Assembly (NCBI GenBank): GCA_020638905.1
Contig: JACKHP010000003.1
Location: forward strand, 226,049-290,048
Reading direction: 5' to 3'
DNA: 64,000 nt
DNA from: Planctomycetota bacterium
GTDB taxonomy: Bacteria > Planctomycetota > B15-G4
Made by a program: the position numbers and the translations under genes
The notes under the pieces: generated by a model
Database searches by the model: none
The model's input: only the letters and a program-made list of their open reading frames with translations
What the model was told of the DNA's origin: nothing
Part shown: positions 50,190-58,992 of the stretch, one piece after another
Position numbering within the stretch: position 1 is the first letter of the stretch
Layout: the number at the start of each line of letters is the position of its first letter

Positions 50190-50195
50190 TACGCT
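50190..50195 (+). promoter_or_regulatory. Putative -10 hexamer TACGCT before the SPFH gene
   Basis: TACGCT lies 59 bp upstream of GTG 50255. Confidence 0.35.
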
Positions 50196-50254
50196 GGACG
50201 TCTCGTCGCGCGCATCCCGTCCGACGCGCGCCACGCCCCCGGGAGATCCGCGCC

Positions 50255-51082
50255 GTGTCCCATCCCCTGACCCTGATCTTCAGCGTCCTGTTCTTCCCGC
50301 TCACGCTGCTCGCGAGCTGGGTCGTGATCCACCCGCAGGAACAGAAGGTCGTGCTCTTCTGGGGCAGGCTGCGCGGCGTGATCAAGGAACCCGGCATCGT
50401 CTGGGTGAACCTCTGGGGACGCAAGGTCATCACCGTCTCGACCAAGCGCCAGACGCTCGAGCTGCCGCGCACCACGGTGGCCGACGGCAACGGCAACCCG
50501 ATCCAGATCGCGGGCGTGGTGACGTACGAGTACGTCGCGCCGCTGAAGGTCGCGTTGGAGGTCGAGGACGCACACGACTTCGTCAAGACCCAGGCGATGG
50601 CCGTGCTCAAGCAGATCGCGTCCAAGTACCCGTACGAGTCGCCCGACGGACACAGCCTCAAGGCCGAGGCGCAGGCCATCGGACAGGAGATGGTCGCCGC
50701 GCTGCAGACCAAGGTCGAACCGGCCGGCACGCGCGTGCTCTCGTACGAACTCTCCGACCTGAGCTACGCGCCCGAGATCGCCCAGGCGATGCTCGTGCGG
50801 CAGCAGGCCCAGGCGCTCGTCGACGCGCGCAAGATCGTGGTCGAGGGCGCGGTGCAGATCGTGAACGACTCGGTCTCGCAGCTCTCGACGAGCGGACACG
50901 AACTCACGCCGCGCGAGCGCGCCGCCCTCGTGAGCAGCCTGCTCGTGGTGATCTGCGGCGAGAGCCACGTCCAGCCGACGTACTCGATCGCCTCGTCGGG
51001 CGGCGGCGACGAGCACGGCCCGCGCATGATCGGGCTGCTCGAGGAGATCCGCGCGAACACGAAGCGTCCCGCGGGGTCGTGA
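50255..51082 (+). CDS. SPFH/Band 7 domain membrane protein
   Basis: The 275-residue protein has an N-terminal membrane helix (LTLIFSVLFFPLTLLASWVV), then the SPFH domain: VIHPQEQKVVLFWGRLRGVI, PIQIAGVVTYEYVAPLKVAL, HDFVKTQAMAVLKQIASKYP and LSDLSYAPEIAQAMLVRQQA. SPFH proteins oligomerise at the membrane and scaffold proteases or transporters. The family coiled-coil is short here, and the C-terminus (RMIGLLEEIRANTKRPAGS) is compact. It starts with GTG. No NfeD partner is adjacent. Confidence 0.9.
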   Translation: MSHPLTLIFSVLFFPLTLLASWVVIHPQEQKVVLFWGRLRGVIKEPGIVWVNLWGRKVITVSTKRQTLELPRTTVADGNGNPIQIAGVVTYEYVAPLKVALEVEDAHDFVKTQAMAVLKQIASKYPYESPDGHSLKAEAQAIGQEMVAALQTKVEPAGTRVLSYELSDLSYAPEIAQAMLVRQQAQALVDARKIVVEGAVQIVNDSVSQLSTSGHELTPRERAALVSSLLVVICGESHVQPTYSIASSGGGDEHGPRMIGLLEEIRANTKRPAGS

Positions 51083-51140
51083 CCCGCGCGGGACGCCGCG
51101 GCGCGCGAGACGCGGACGCACGCCATCCGTCCGTGTCGGG

Positions 51141-51545
51141 CTACTGGATGACGATCGTCGAGCGCTTCGTGATCGTCTGACCGTTCGACAGCTCGTAGAC
51201 CTTCACGACGCGCACCACGTCGCCCGCCTTGGTGTTCGGCATCTGGTCGTGGTACGAGCCGGTCTTCGCGCCCCCGAACGAGTGGCTGCCCGTCGTCGCC
51301 GGATCGCCCGTGGTGACGTTCGTGTAGGTCACCGACACCCCGGACACCCCCGAGCTGCTGCTGAAGCTCGTCGTGACCGTCGAGGTGTGCCCGCCGAGCG
51401 CAGCCTTCCCCGCGCCGTCCTCCACGCCGACCGAGCTGTCGGAGAAGAGGAGCATCGGATCGATCGGGACGACCTGGGACTGGAGCGGGCGGGACGAGAC
51501 GAGCAGCAGGGCCAGCGGCAGCATGATGCGCAGGAGTGACGTCAT
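51141..51545 (-). CDS. Small secreted protein, possible Ig-like fold
   Basis: Not recognised. The 134-residue product has a signal peptide (MLPLALLLVSSRPLQSQ) and a Ser/Thr/Gly-rich beta body (SFSSSSGVSGVSVTYTNVTT) ending in VVRVVKVYELSNGQTITKRS. It could be a fibre or pilus-like subunit or a small Ig-like domain. No motif allows a function. Confidence 0.65.
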   Translation of the reverse strand: MTSLLRIMLPLALLLVSSRPLQSQVVPIDPMLLFSDSSVGVEDGAGKAALGGHTSTVTTSFSSSSGVSGVSVTYTNVTTGDPATTGSHSFGGAKTGSYHDQMPNTKAGDVVRVVKVYELSNGQTITKRSTIVIQ

Positions 51546-51682
51546 GACGATCTCCGAGTGAGTGACGGAGCGCGCGCCGCGCGATCGCCGCGCGCGGATC
51601 GCTGCGCTCCACACCCGGCCGAGCGTGCGCACGTCTGCTCGGCGGACAACCTGAATCACGTTCCGTGCGGACTCGCGAAGCG

Positions 51683-51688
51683 TAGAAT
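51683..51688 (+). promoter_or_regulatory. Putative -10 hexamer TAGAAT before the TPR-like gene
   Basis: TAGAAT lies 50 bp upstream of ATG 51739 and is the closest match to the TATAAT consensus among the -10 candidates. Confidence 0.45.
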
Positions 51689-51738
51689 GTCCCTTCCGAA
51701 CGCTGCGTACGTCGCCCACCCTCCCGGGAACCCCGAGC

Positions 51739-52476
51739 ATGTCCGATCCACACGCCGAACCGCACGACGCGGCGCACGACGCGCCCCAGCACGACGAACC
51801 CCACGCGCACGACGACTCGCATCTCCCGGCGATGGCGCACGGGCATCCCGACGACCAGGGCCCAGGCGCCGCCAAGGGCTTCTTTGCCATGCTGGCGGTG
51901 TTCGTGGCGGGCACGCTGCTCGTGCGGTCCAGCACGGGAGAGGCGCCGCCCTTCGTGCTCGAACCGCTCCCCGCCCACGAAGCCCGTGACATGGCGCCGC
52001 CCGGCAGCGCGCGCGAGGCCGAGAAGGCCGGCATCGCCGCGTACGGCGAGGGCGAGTACGAGGCGGCGATCTCGTCCTTCGAGCTGGCGCTCGAGCGCGG
52101 CGGACCGCCCGACATCGACGTCTACCTCGCGTCGGCGCGGCTGCTGCAGCCCGAACACGACGACGACGCGCTGGCGGCTCTCGCGCCGCGCCTGTCCGAG
52201 CTGATGCGCACGGGACGCGCCTCGACCGCGGCCGAGGCGCGCTGGACCCTGGCCGCGCTGCAGGACGCGTTCGGCAACCTCGGACGCGAGGTCGAGCTGC
52301 TGCACCAGAGCGCATCCGACGCGTCCGACCCGCACGCCGCGGCGGCCGCCGCGCGCCTCGCCGCGCTCGGCATGGCGCCCCACGGCGAACACGGCGAAGA
52401 CGCCGGCGAACACGGCACGTCGGACGCGAGCGAGGCGGCCCACGGCACGCCCGCGTCCGAGCACGAGCACCCGTGA
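51739..52476 (+). CDS. Membrane-anchored TPR-like protein with His-rich tails
   Basis: The 245-residue product has a His/Asp-rich cytoplasmic start (HDAAHDAPQHDEPHAHDDSH), one membrane helix (GFFAMLAVFVAGTLLV), a TPR-like segment (AGIAAYGEGEYEAAISSFEL) with further helices, and a second His/Glu-rich tail (HGEHGEDAGEHGTSDASEAA). The His clusters may bind metal. Its stop overlaps the GTG of the cytochrome gene (GTGA), so both are made together. Perhaps a scaffold for a redox complex in the periplasm. Confidence 0.7.
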   Translation: MSDPHAEPHDAAHDAPQHDEPHAHDDSHLPAMAHGHPDDQGPGAAKGFFAMLAVFVAGTLLVRSSTGEAPPFVLEPLPAHEARDMAPPGSAREAEKAGIAAYGEGEYEAAISSFELALERGGPPDIDVYLASARLLQPEHDDDALAALAPRLSELMRTGRASTAAEARWTLAALQDAFGNLGREVELLHQSASDASDPHAAAAAARLAALGMAPHGEHGEDAGEHGTSDASEAAHGTPASEHEHP

Positions 52477-52862
52477 CGCGCAGCGGCGCGCACCTCGGCG
52501 CGCTCGCGCGCCTGCCCGTGCTCGCCGGCCTGCTCGCGGGCGCGGGCTGCTCGTCGACGTCCGACCTGCCGCCGGACGTGCAGACCGGCGCCGAGCTCTA
52601 CGTGAGCCAGAGCTGCGCGCTGTGCCACGGCGCCGACGGACGCAGCGCGTTCTGGCGTCCCGGACCGGACCTCGTGCCGTCGCTGGACGCCTGGACGGTC
52701 GACGCTCTGGCCGAGTACCTGGCCGACCCGGCGGCCTGGGCCGCGCGCGATCCGCGCCTCGACGACGACGGCATGCCCGGCTTCCCGCAGCTCTCGGTCG
52801 ACGAGCGCGAGCGCCTCGCGCGCTTCGTGCTCTCGCTCGGCGACGCGGGCGGAGACGCCTGA
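52473..52862 (+). CDS. Cytochrome c-type lipoprotein
   Basis: The 129-residue precursor has a lipobox GLLAGAGC (Cys26) and a single haem site CALCH (Cys48, Cys51, His52); Met101 in DDGMPGFPQLS is the likely sixth ligand. It is a class I monohaem cytochrome c anchored to a membrane and facing the periplasm. GTG 52473 overlaps the TPR-like gene. No oxidase or reductase genes are in the window, so its partners are unknown. Confidence 0.88.
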   Translation: MTRSGAHLGALARLPVLAGLLAGAGCSSTSDLPPDVQTGAELYVSQSCALCHGADGRSAFWRPGPDLVPSLDAWTVDALAEYLADPAAWAARDPRLDDDGMPGFPQLSVDERERLARFVLSLGDAGGDA

Positions 52863-52899
52863 GCGCGCACGCGACGTTCGTGCGGCGCCCGCGCGTGTT

Positions 52900-52905
52900 T
52901 ATGCT
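52900..52905 (+). promoter_or_regulatory. Putative -10 hexamer TATGCT before the ATP-grasp gene
   Basis: TATGCT lies 26 bp upstream of ATG 52932. Confidence 0.4.
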
Positions 52906-52931
52906 GGACCTCCCCACCCGCGGCACCGCCC

Positions 52932-54533
52932 ATGACCACCGTCCACGATCCGTACACCGCCCCGCTCGCCCCCGAGGAGCGCGAGGCGTTCATGAGGCTG
53001 GAGGCACGGCTGCCCGACCTGTGGCGCACGATCCATGCGCGGCCCGACGCGCCGCACACGTCGGTCGTCGTCCCGTCGCTCAGCTTCGACCTGGAGGAGG
53101 TCAAGAAGATCGAGGGGGCGCCCTGCTACGAGGAGCGCCAGCTCTTCTCGCTCATGCGCCTGCGGCACCCGAACGCGCGCGTGCTGTACGTGACGAGCAT
53201 GCCGGTGCATCCCGAGATCGTGGAGTACTACCTGCACCTGCTCGTCGGCGTGCCGGCCAGCCACGCCCGCCGCCGCCTGGGCGAGCTGTGCATGTGGGAC
53301 CCGACCTCCGAGCCGCTCTCGCGCAAGATCCTGCGCCGGCCGCGCGCGCTGCAGCGCATCAAGCAGTGGATCGGCGATCCGTCGCTGGCCTACCTGTCGT
53401 GCTTCAACGCCACGAACCTCGAGGCGCGGCTGGCGATCGCACTCGGCATCCCGCTCAACGCAGCCGACCCGGCGCTGCTCTACTGGGGCACGAAGTCCGG
53501 TTCGCGCAAGGCGTTCCAGCGCGCGGGCGTGGCCCATCCCGCGGGCTTCGAGGACCTGCGCACCGAGGACGAGATCGTCGACGCGCTGCTCGAGCTCGTG
53601 GCGCGGCGTCCGGAGCTGCGCAGGGCGGTGGTCAAGCTCGACGCGAGCTTCTCGGGCGAGGGCAACGCGATCTTCTCCTACCCGCCCGCGCTGCCCGAGG
53701 ACGTCGCGGCGCGTCGCGGTGCCGTGCGTGACGCGCTCTTCGCGCTGGAGTTCTCGGCACCGGGCGAGACGACGCCGACCTTCCTCGAGAAGCTCGAGGC
53801 GATGGGCGGCATCGTCGAGGAGTTCGTCCCGGGCGACGAGGTGCGCTCGCCGTCGGTGCAGATGCGCGTCACGCCGCTGGGCGAGACGCTCGTCATCTCG
53901 ACCCACGATCAGGTGCTGGGAGGTTCCACGGGCCAGGTCTACATCGGCTGCCGCTTCCCGGCCGACGCCGAGTACCGCCTGCTCATCCAGGCCGAGGCCG
54001 AGAAGGTGGGACGCGTGCTGGCCGACCTCGGCGTGGTCTCGCGTTTCGGCATCGACTTCATCGTCACGCGTCGGGCGGGAGGCCCGTGGCAGGCGCACGC
54101 GATCGAGATCAACCTGCGGCTGGGCGGGACGACGCACCCGTTCCTCGCGCTGCAGTTCCTGACCGGCGGCACGCTCGACCCCGCGACGGGATGCTTCCTG
54201 ACCACGCGCGGCGAGCCGCGCTGCTACTTCGCCACCGACACGCTGCGCGCTCCGAGCTACCGGGGCCTGCTCGCCGAAGACCTCATGGACGTGCTCGTCT
54301 CGCGCGGTCTGCAGTTCCGTCCGTCGACCGAGACCGGCACGCTGTTCCACATGATCGGCGCGCTCTCGCAGTTCGGGAAGGTCGGCGTGACCTGCATCGG
54401 CGCCACGCGGGCCGAGGCCGACGAGCACTACGCCGCCACCGTGGCGCAGCTCGACCAGGAGACCGGCGCCGTCCAGGGCCGCGGCGGACGGGCCGGCGGT
54501 CTCTTCGACCACGGCGTCATGACGATCGAGTAG
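52932..54533 (+). CDS. ATP-grasp ligase, PGM1-related peptide-ligase type
   Basis: The 533-residue protein has an N-terminal domain (TSVVVPSLSFDLEEVKKIEG) and an ATP-grasp core: LLYWGTKSGSRKAFQRAGVA, RAVVKLDASFSGEGNAIFSY, a lid strand with IVEEFVPGDEVRSPSVQMRV, and the metal-binding IDFIVTR and HAIEINLRLGGTTHPFLALQ. This fits the family named after PGM1, the ligase that adds a phenylglycine-type unit in pheganomycin synthesis. It should join a carboxylate to an amine with ATP. No nonribosomal or RiPP genes lie nearby, so its pathway is unknown. Confidence 0.85.
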   Translation: MTTVHDPYTAPLAPEEREAFMRLEARLPDLWRTIHARPDAPHTSVVVPSLSFDLEEVKKIEGAPCYEERQLFSLMRLRHPNARVLYVTSMPVHPEIVEYYLHLLVGVPASHARRRLGELCMWDPTSEPLSRKILRRPRALQRIKQWIGDPSLAYLSCFNATNLEARLAIALGIPLNAADPALLYWGTKSGSRKAFQRAGVAHPAGFEDLRTEDEIVDALLELVARRPELRRAVVKLDASFSGEGNAIFSYPPALPEDVAARRGAVRDALFALEFSAPGETTPTFLEKLEAMGGIVEEFVPGDEVRSPSVQMRVTPLGETLVISTHDQVLGGSTGQVYIGCRFPADAEYRLLIQAEAEKVGRVLADLGVVSRFGIDFIVTRRAGGPWQAHAIEINLRLGGTTHPFLALQFLTGGTLDPATGCFLTTRGEPRCYFATDTLRAPSYRGLLAEDLMDVLVSRGLQFRPSTETGTLFHMIGALSQFGKVGVTCIGATRAEADEHYAATVAQLDQETGAVQGRGGRAGGLFDHGVMTIE

Positions 54534-54730
54534 CCATCGGGACGCCGGCGCGCGGCCCGGCCGCGCGTGTGCTTCGAGCGTTCCGGACGCCTCGAGCTTG
54601 GCGCTCCGAGCGTCTACGCGCTCCGCACGCCGCGCGCATAGGATCTACGTGTCGACGCGCACCGTGTATGCGCCGTGAACTTCTTCGTGCGACTTCGTCC
54701 CGACGACGCCCCACGCCGCATGGCGCGCGA

Positions 54731-54736
54731 TAGACT
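54731..54736 (+). promoter_or_regulatory. Putative -10 hexamer TAGACT just upstream of a small membrane gene
   Basis: TAGACT ends 7 bp before ATG 54744. If it is a real -10, the transcript would be leaderless or nearly so. Confidence 0.35.
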
Positions 54737-54743
54737 CTGCGGC

Positions 54744-54938
54744 ATGAAGACGATCCGCATGCTCATCACGATCTTCCTCGTCGTCCTCGCGGCCGCCGCG
54801 GTGGCCGGCTTCACCTGGGCCAACAGCCTCGACAAGCCGCCGCTCGTCGGCGGACGCGTCGTGCTGCTGCTCGGCGGCATCGCGTGCCTCGGCGCGATCG
54901 CGGTGCTGTGGAGCCGCTCGCCCGAGAACGCGCGCTGA
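54744..54938 (+). CDS. Small membrane protein with two helices (64 aa)
   Basis: The product begins MKTIRMLITIFLVVLAAAAV, has a short loop (WANSLDKPPLVGG) and a second helix (RVVLLLGGIACLGAIAVLW) with a polar end. This resembles DUF1049/LapA-like small inner-membrane proteins in length and layout but no family can be named. An upstream in-frame ATG at 54675 would add basic residues and is less likely. Confidence 0.6.
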   Translation: MKTIRMLITIFLVVLAAAAVAGFTWANSLDKPPLVGGRVVLLLGGIACLGAIAVLWSRSPENAR

Positions 54939-54984
54939 CCCCGACGTCGTCGGCGTCGACGTGAGCGGCGACGTGATGCCCCGT

Positions 54985-55013
54985 GAGGCGCGCGCAGCGA
55001 TGCGCGCGGCCTC
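54985..55013 (+). terminator. GC hairpin after the small membrane gene
   Basis: GAGGC-GCGCGCA pairs with TGCGCGC-GGCCTC across loop GCGA, with one bulged base, 47 bp after the stop. The rest of 54939-55196 holds no recognisable gene. Confidence 0.45.
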
Positions 55014-55196
55014 CTGATTCGGTCGACGAAGGCGAAGTCGGTCAAGGGTGCTCCGTAGACCCGGCGCGAACCCTCGCGGTCGAGGTCCGTGATCGCGAGC
55101 CTCGGATCGCACCGCGCGCCGCCCCGCAAGGCTCGACGACACGGTCCACGAAGATGGCCGCAGGAACTCCGCCGAGGTGCTCGGCGACCGCGCGAT

Positions 55197-56333
55197 TCAG
55201 GCCTTCGGATCGACGTCGACGCCCGCCTGGAAGGCCAGCCAGAGGTTCCGCGTGTGAACTTCGAGCGGGTCGACGGTCAGGTCGTAGCCGTCCAGCAGAT
55301 CGTGGATCCGGTCGTCGTCGAGGCCCGGCGAGATGGACGGACCGTATTCCGAGAACGACCGGACGCGGTCCGGATCGGACGGCGGAGAGCAGCTTCCCGA
55401 GGGCTCGCCGAACGAGTGCCGGTACAGGATCTGCACCTCGAGCAGGCTCGGCATGAGGGCACGCCATGCACACGCGTGCCGGTCGAGCGCCTCCGACTCG
55501 GGGCTCGCGCCCGGCAACGACGAGGACGCCGCCAGATCGATCACGAGCCAGCCGAACTCGGCGAACAGGAAGGCGTACGCGCTGTCCGGACGCGCGGGCC
55601 ATCGCCCGTCGACGCAGCGACAGGAGCCGAGCCGTCCCGCGGCGAACATCCGGAAGGCGTCCCGCAGCCCGGCGAGATCGAGGGTCCCGTCGGGGAGGCC
55701 GTAGTGCCGCCGCATGACGCCGAGCTGGATGCGCGAGAGGCGGAGGACGTCGGCCACGCGCGCCGTGGGCAGTTCGGCGGCCGCGGTCACCCCCTGCGTC
55801 TCGCTGCGGACGGTCCATCGCCTCGCGATCCGGCGCTCGAGCACACCCTGCATCTCGAGCACGAGCACCCGACGCGATCCGCGCGGCTGGGTGGCCTCGT
55901 CGTAGTCGAGGAAGAAGGCCTCCATCCGCGCCTGGGCGTCCTGCGCGAGGGCGTCCCGTCCTCCGTCGAAGAGGAACGAATCCGCGTCGTCCCGCACCCT
56001 CGCGACGTGGGCACGGCGCCGAGAGGGCCCGGAGTCGACGTCGGACCGAGCCGACTCGAACAGGCGTTCCGCCGCGAGTCGATCGGTGGTGCGTTCGAGG
56101 CTCCGCAGCGAGACGGGCTCGCCGAGACGTTCGACGTCGAGCCCCAGGCGGCCTCTTCTGTCGGACACGCGCAGAGCCACGACTCTCCCGTCCCACCGGA
56201 CGAGTTCGGCGCCCTCGCTCGTCATCCCGAGGAGCTCCGTGCGCGTCGGGTTCAACACGACGACGATCAGGTCACCCGGCGACACGTCCGGCACCCGCAG
56301 CTCGAGTCGATCGATCACGGCACGAACGCTCAT
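55197..56333 (-). CDS. Unknown protein, last gene of the sigma/kinase cassette
   Basis: Not recognised. The 378-residue product starts SVRAVIDRLELRVPDVSPGD with a beta-rich N-terminal domain, has a central mixed region (LVLEMQGVLERRIARRWTVR) and a helical C-terminal half (SRIQLGVMRRHYGLPDGTL; AYAFLFAEFGWLVIDLAASS). No signal peptide or membrane segment is visible, so it is probably cytoplasmic. ATG 56333 overlaps the upstream stop by 4 bp (ATGA). Being tied to a kinase it may be a phosphorylation target or an effector; no catalytic motif supports a choice. Confidence 0.7.
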   Translation of the reverse strand: MSVRAVIDRLELRVPDVSPGDLIVVVLNPTRTELLGMTSEGAELVRWDGRVVALRVSDRRGRLGLDVERLGEPVSLRSLERTTDRLAAERLFESARSDVDSGPSRRRAHVARVRDDADSFLFDGGRDALAQDAQARMEAFFLDYDEATQPRGSRRVLVLEMQGVLERRIARRWTVRSETQGVTAAAELPTARVADVLRLSRIQLGVMRRHYGLPDGTLDLAGLRDAFRMFAAGRLGSCRCVDGRWPARPDSAYAFLFAEFGWLVIDLAASSSLPGASPESEALDRHACAWRALMPSLLEVQILYRHSFGEPSGSCSPPSDPDRVRSFSEYGPSISPGLDDDRIHDLLDGYDLTVDPLEVHTRNLWLAFQAGVDVDPKA

Positions 56334-56836
56334 TGACGAGGACACAGCTCGGCGACATCGACCTCGAACGACACGAGTCCTCTCCACGGGGTCTCGTCCA
56401 GCACGAACGTGAGAGCGAGTGGAGGAACCGAGAGCTCGGACGCCGCGTAGCCCAGCGCGAAGGCGCCGCCGTGGCAGTTGCGACCGCACGGCACCCAGTC
56501 TCCTTCGACACCGCCCACGAGATGGTGTCCCGAATCCGAGACGCCGCTCCTCGGCATCGGGAGCATCATCGCCCTGATCCGCTTCTCGTGCTTCCGCACG
56601 CACTCGGCCACGACCCCGCACGCCAGCGCCATGCACTCGTCGAGGCCGCAGCAGTCCCCGACGAGCAGGTTGTGCCATCCCTCCGCCTCGGACGCCGGCA
56701 GGATCGCGTTGCGCAGGTCGATCCAGCCCGTACGGATGTCGTCCTTCTTCTTCGCCGAGAGTGCGTCGAACGCCGGCTGGTCTGCAGCGAAGGGCTTGAC
56801 CTCACGCAGGAAGATGCTGATCGCGTACTTGGACAC
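56330..56836 (-). CDS. Unknown small protein in the sigma/kinase cassette
   Basis: Not recognised. The 168-residue product begins MSKYAISIFLREVKPFAADQ and is rich in Cys and His toward the middle (LLVGDCCGLDECMALACGVV; DWVPCGRNCHGGAFALG), with an ordered C-terminal beta segment (PLALTFVLDETPWRGLVSFE). The Cys/His placement could bind a metal, and conserved-looking Asp-Cys-Cys-Gly and Cys-His-Gly-Gly could be catalytic. It starts 3 bp after the kinase stop and overlaps the next gene by 4 bp, so all are one operon. Confidence 0.7.
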   Translation of the reverse strand: MSKYAISIFLREVKPFAADQPAFDALSAKKKDDIRTGWIDLRNAILPASEAEGWHNLLVGDCCGLDECMALACGVVAECVRKHEKRIRAMMLPMPRSGVSDSGHHLVGGVEGDWVPCGRNCHGGAFALGYAASELSVPPLALTFVLDETPWRGLVSFEVDVAELCPRQ

Positions 56837-56839
56837 GAG

Positions 56840-58975
56840 TCATGGCTCCAGGGACATGGGGAAGAGGTCCCGCACGCAGCGGAACCCGATGGTGAAGAAG
56901 CGCGAGTCCGGTCCGGTCGCGGTGACGGTCGCGTCCCAGTCCTGCGCGGCGTTGGCCCAGTGCGCGCCCTTCCAGGTCACCGCGCCTTCCGAGCCCAGGG
57001 CCGCCTCGAAGGTGAACTCCGCGACGTTGCTCATGAGATGCCGGACGCCCGCGGGGTTGGCGAGCTCGGGCGCCGAACCGACGGGCACGACCGTCGCCAG
57101 GTACGCGTCGCGCCAGGCCGACTGCGAACGCGGGAGGGGCGCGTCCCACGACGGGAGGGCGACCGGCGCGCGGCCCTCGCCCCACGGACGCAGCCGCCCG
57201 TCGCCGGAGCGCGCCGCGGCCTCCCATTCGTCGAGGGTCGGCAGCCGCTTGCCGACCCACCGTGCGTAGTCTTCCGCCTCGTCGCGCCCGATGCCGACCA
57301 CCGGCAGGTCGTCGAGGCGCGTGTCGTAGGGATCCGTCCAACCGAGCGGCGGCTCGGCGGAGGTCGCCACGACGAAGGCGCGGAACTCGCCGTTGCTGAC
57401 CTCGGTCGCATCGATCAGGAAGGCGCCCAGCGCGACCAGCCGGGCCTCGTCGTAGTGACAGGTGGACGACTCGACGCCGAGTCGATGCGTGCCCGCGGGG
57501 ACGAGCACCATGCCGGAGTCGTTCCCCGAGTCGTCCGGCTCTCGCATGAGCAGGTGGATGCGCGTCTCGGCGACCTCGGGCAGGATGTGCACGGACGACT
57601 CCGCGAAGCGTCCGTCGTCGTCGACGGCGACGATCCGGTACAGGCCCGGCTCGAGCCGCACCGTCGAACCCGCCGCCCCGAGGTCCAGCACGCTCGCCCC
57701 GTCGGGCGAGAGCGGGAAGCCGCGCGCCTTCACGCGCGCGCCGGACGAGTCGCACGTGACCACGAGCGCGCGGAGTCGGCCGCGCCGCGCGGCGATCGCG
57801 TCGAAGACGACGACCGCCGCGATCGTCGCCAGCAGGACGCAGAGCACCGACAGCGCCCACGCCGGACGGGCCTTCACGCGACGCGCGAGCCGACGCAGCC
57901 GTGCCGGGGGCCTGGCGAGGATCGGCTGGCCCGCCAGGAAGCTCCACAGGTCGGCCGCCAGGTGACCGGCCGTCTGGTATCGCTGGAGCACGTCCTTCTC
58001 GAGAGCCTTGTGACAGATCGTCTCGAGGTCCCTGGGGATGCCCCGGGCGACCAGCCCCAGTCGACGGGGCTCGAGATAGACGATGGCGAACAGCACCTCG
58101 CCGACCGTCGCTCCGTCGAAGGGCGGGCCCAGCGCGAACATCTCGAACAACACGATGCCCAGCGAGAAGACGTCGCTCCTGCCGTCGATCCGGGCGCGGG
58201 CGGCGAGCGCCTGCTCCGGGCTCATGTAGCGACACGTTCCGGCGACGTCGCCGGTGCGCGTGATCGCGGTGGCGTCCATGCGACGCGCGACACCGAAGTC
58301 CGTCAGCCGCGGGGCGCCGTCCGCTCCGATCAGCACGTTCGACGGCTTCACGTCCCGGTGCACGACCTCGTGCCGGTGCGCGTGCTCGAGCGCCCCGGCG
58401 ACCACCGCGACGATCTCGGCCATCTCCCGTACACGGGATCCCTCGGTCGGGTCGACAGCGGCTGCGCGATCGCGCGCGAGGCGCTGCGCGAGCGTCTCGC
58501 CGTCGACGAACTCCATCGCGATGTATTGGCGGCCGTCGGCCTCGCCCACGCTGTACACCGGGACGATGGCGGGATCGTTGAGGCGAGCGAGCATGCGCGC
58601 CTCGTTCTGGAAGCGCAGCAGCGACGCCGCGTCGTGCTCCAGTCCGGGCGAGAGCGTCTTGAGCGCGAGGAAGCGGTCGAGGCTCGGGTCGCGAGCGAGG
58701 TAGACGACCCCCATGCCGCCCCGACCCAGGACGCGCACGATCTCGAAGTCCCCGATCCTGCGAGGCTCGACGTCTCGCACGTCCGTCGTGCGGGCGGACC
58801 TCGCGAAGTCGAGGTGCTCGAGATGCACGCCCTTCTCGAACGCCTCGACGAGTCGAGCGACCCGCTCGCGCAGTTCGGGGCTCGCGTCGCGGGCGTCGAG
58901 CCACGCCTCGCGGTCCCTGGGATCGATCTCCAGGAGGCGCTCGAAGAGTCGTTTGGCTTGCTCCTCGAGGGACAT
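56840..58975 (-). CDS. PknB-type Ser/Thr kinase fused to a formylglycine-enzyme-like (SUMF1) domain
   Basis: Residues 75-350 are a complete kinase: GRGGMGVVYLARD (P-loop), Lys106 in FLALKTLSP, HRDVKPSNVLIG (206-217), DFG at 226-228 and MSPEQALAARA. A membrane helix (ALSVLCVLLATIAAVVVF) near residue 390 separates it from a PEGA-like segment and a C-terminal SUMF1 domain (MVLVPAGTHRLGVE; IDATEVSNGEFRAFV; GIGRDEAEDYARWVGKRLPT; FTIGFRCVRD). The catalytic cysteines of formylglycine enzymes are absent from the WKGAHWANAAQDW region, so it is probably a ligand-binding version. N-terminal MSLEEQAKRLFERLLEIDPR is typical of TIGR02999-linked kinases. The sigma gene ends 17 bp upstream. Confidence 0.92.
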   Translation of the reverse strand: MSLEEQAKRLFERLLEIDPRDREAWLDARDASPELRERVARLVEAFEKGVHLEHLDFARSARTTDVRDVEPRRIGDFEIVRVLGRGGMGVVYLARDPSLDRFLALKTLSPGLEHDAASLLRFQNEARMLARLNDPAIVPVYSVGEADGRQYIAMEFVDGETLAQRLARDRAAAVDPTEGSRVREMAEIVAVVAGALEHAHRHEVVHRDVKPSNVLIGADGAPRLTDFGVARRMDATAITRTGDVAGTCRYMSPEQALAARARIDGRSDVFSLGIVLFEMFALGPPFDGATVGEVLFAIVYLEPRRLGLVARGIPRDLETICHKALEKDVLQRYQTAGHLAADLWSFLAGQPILARPPARLRRLARRVKARPAWALSVLCVLLATIAAVVVFDAIAARRGRLRALVVTCDSSGARVKARGFPLSPDGASVLDLGAAGSTVRLEPGLYRIVAVDDDGRFAESSVHILPEVAETRIHLLMREPDDSGNDSGMVLVPAGTHRLGVESSTCHYDEARLVALGAFLIDATEVSNGEFRAFVVATSAEPPLGWTDPYDTRLDDLPVVGIGRDEAEDYARWVGKRLPTLDEWEAAARSGDGRLRPWGEGRAPVALPSWDAPLPRSQSAWRDAYLATVVPVGSAPELANPAGVRHLMSNVAEFTFEAALGSEGAVTWKGAHWANAAQDWDATVTATGPDSRFFTIGFRCVRDLFPMSLEP

Positions 58976-58992
58976 GTCCGAGAGCCGCGAAA

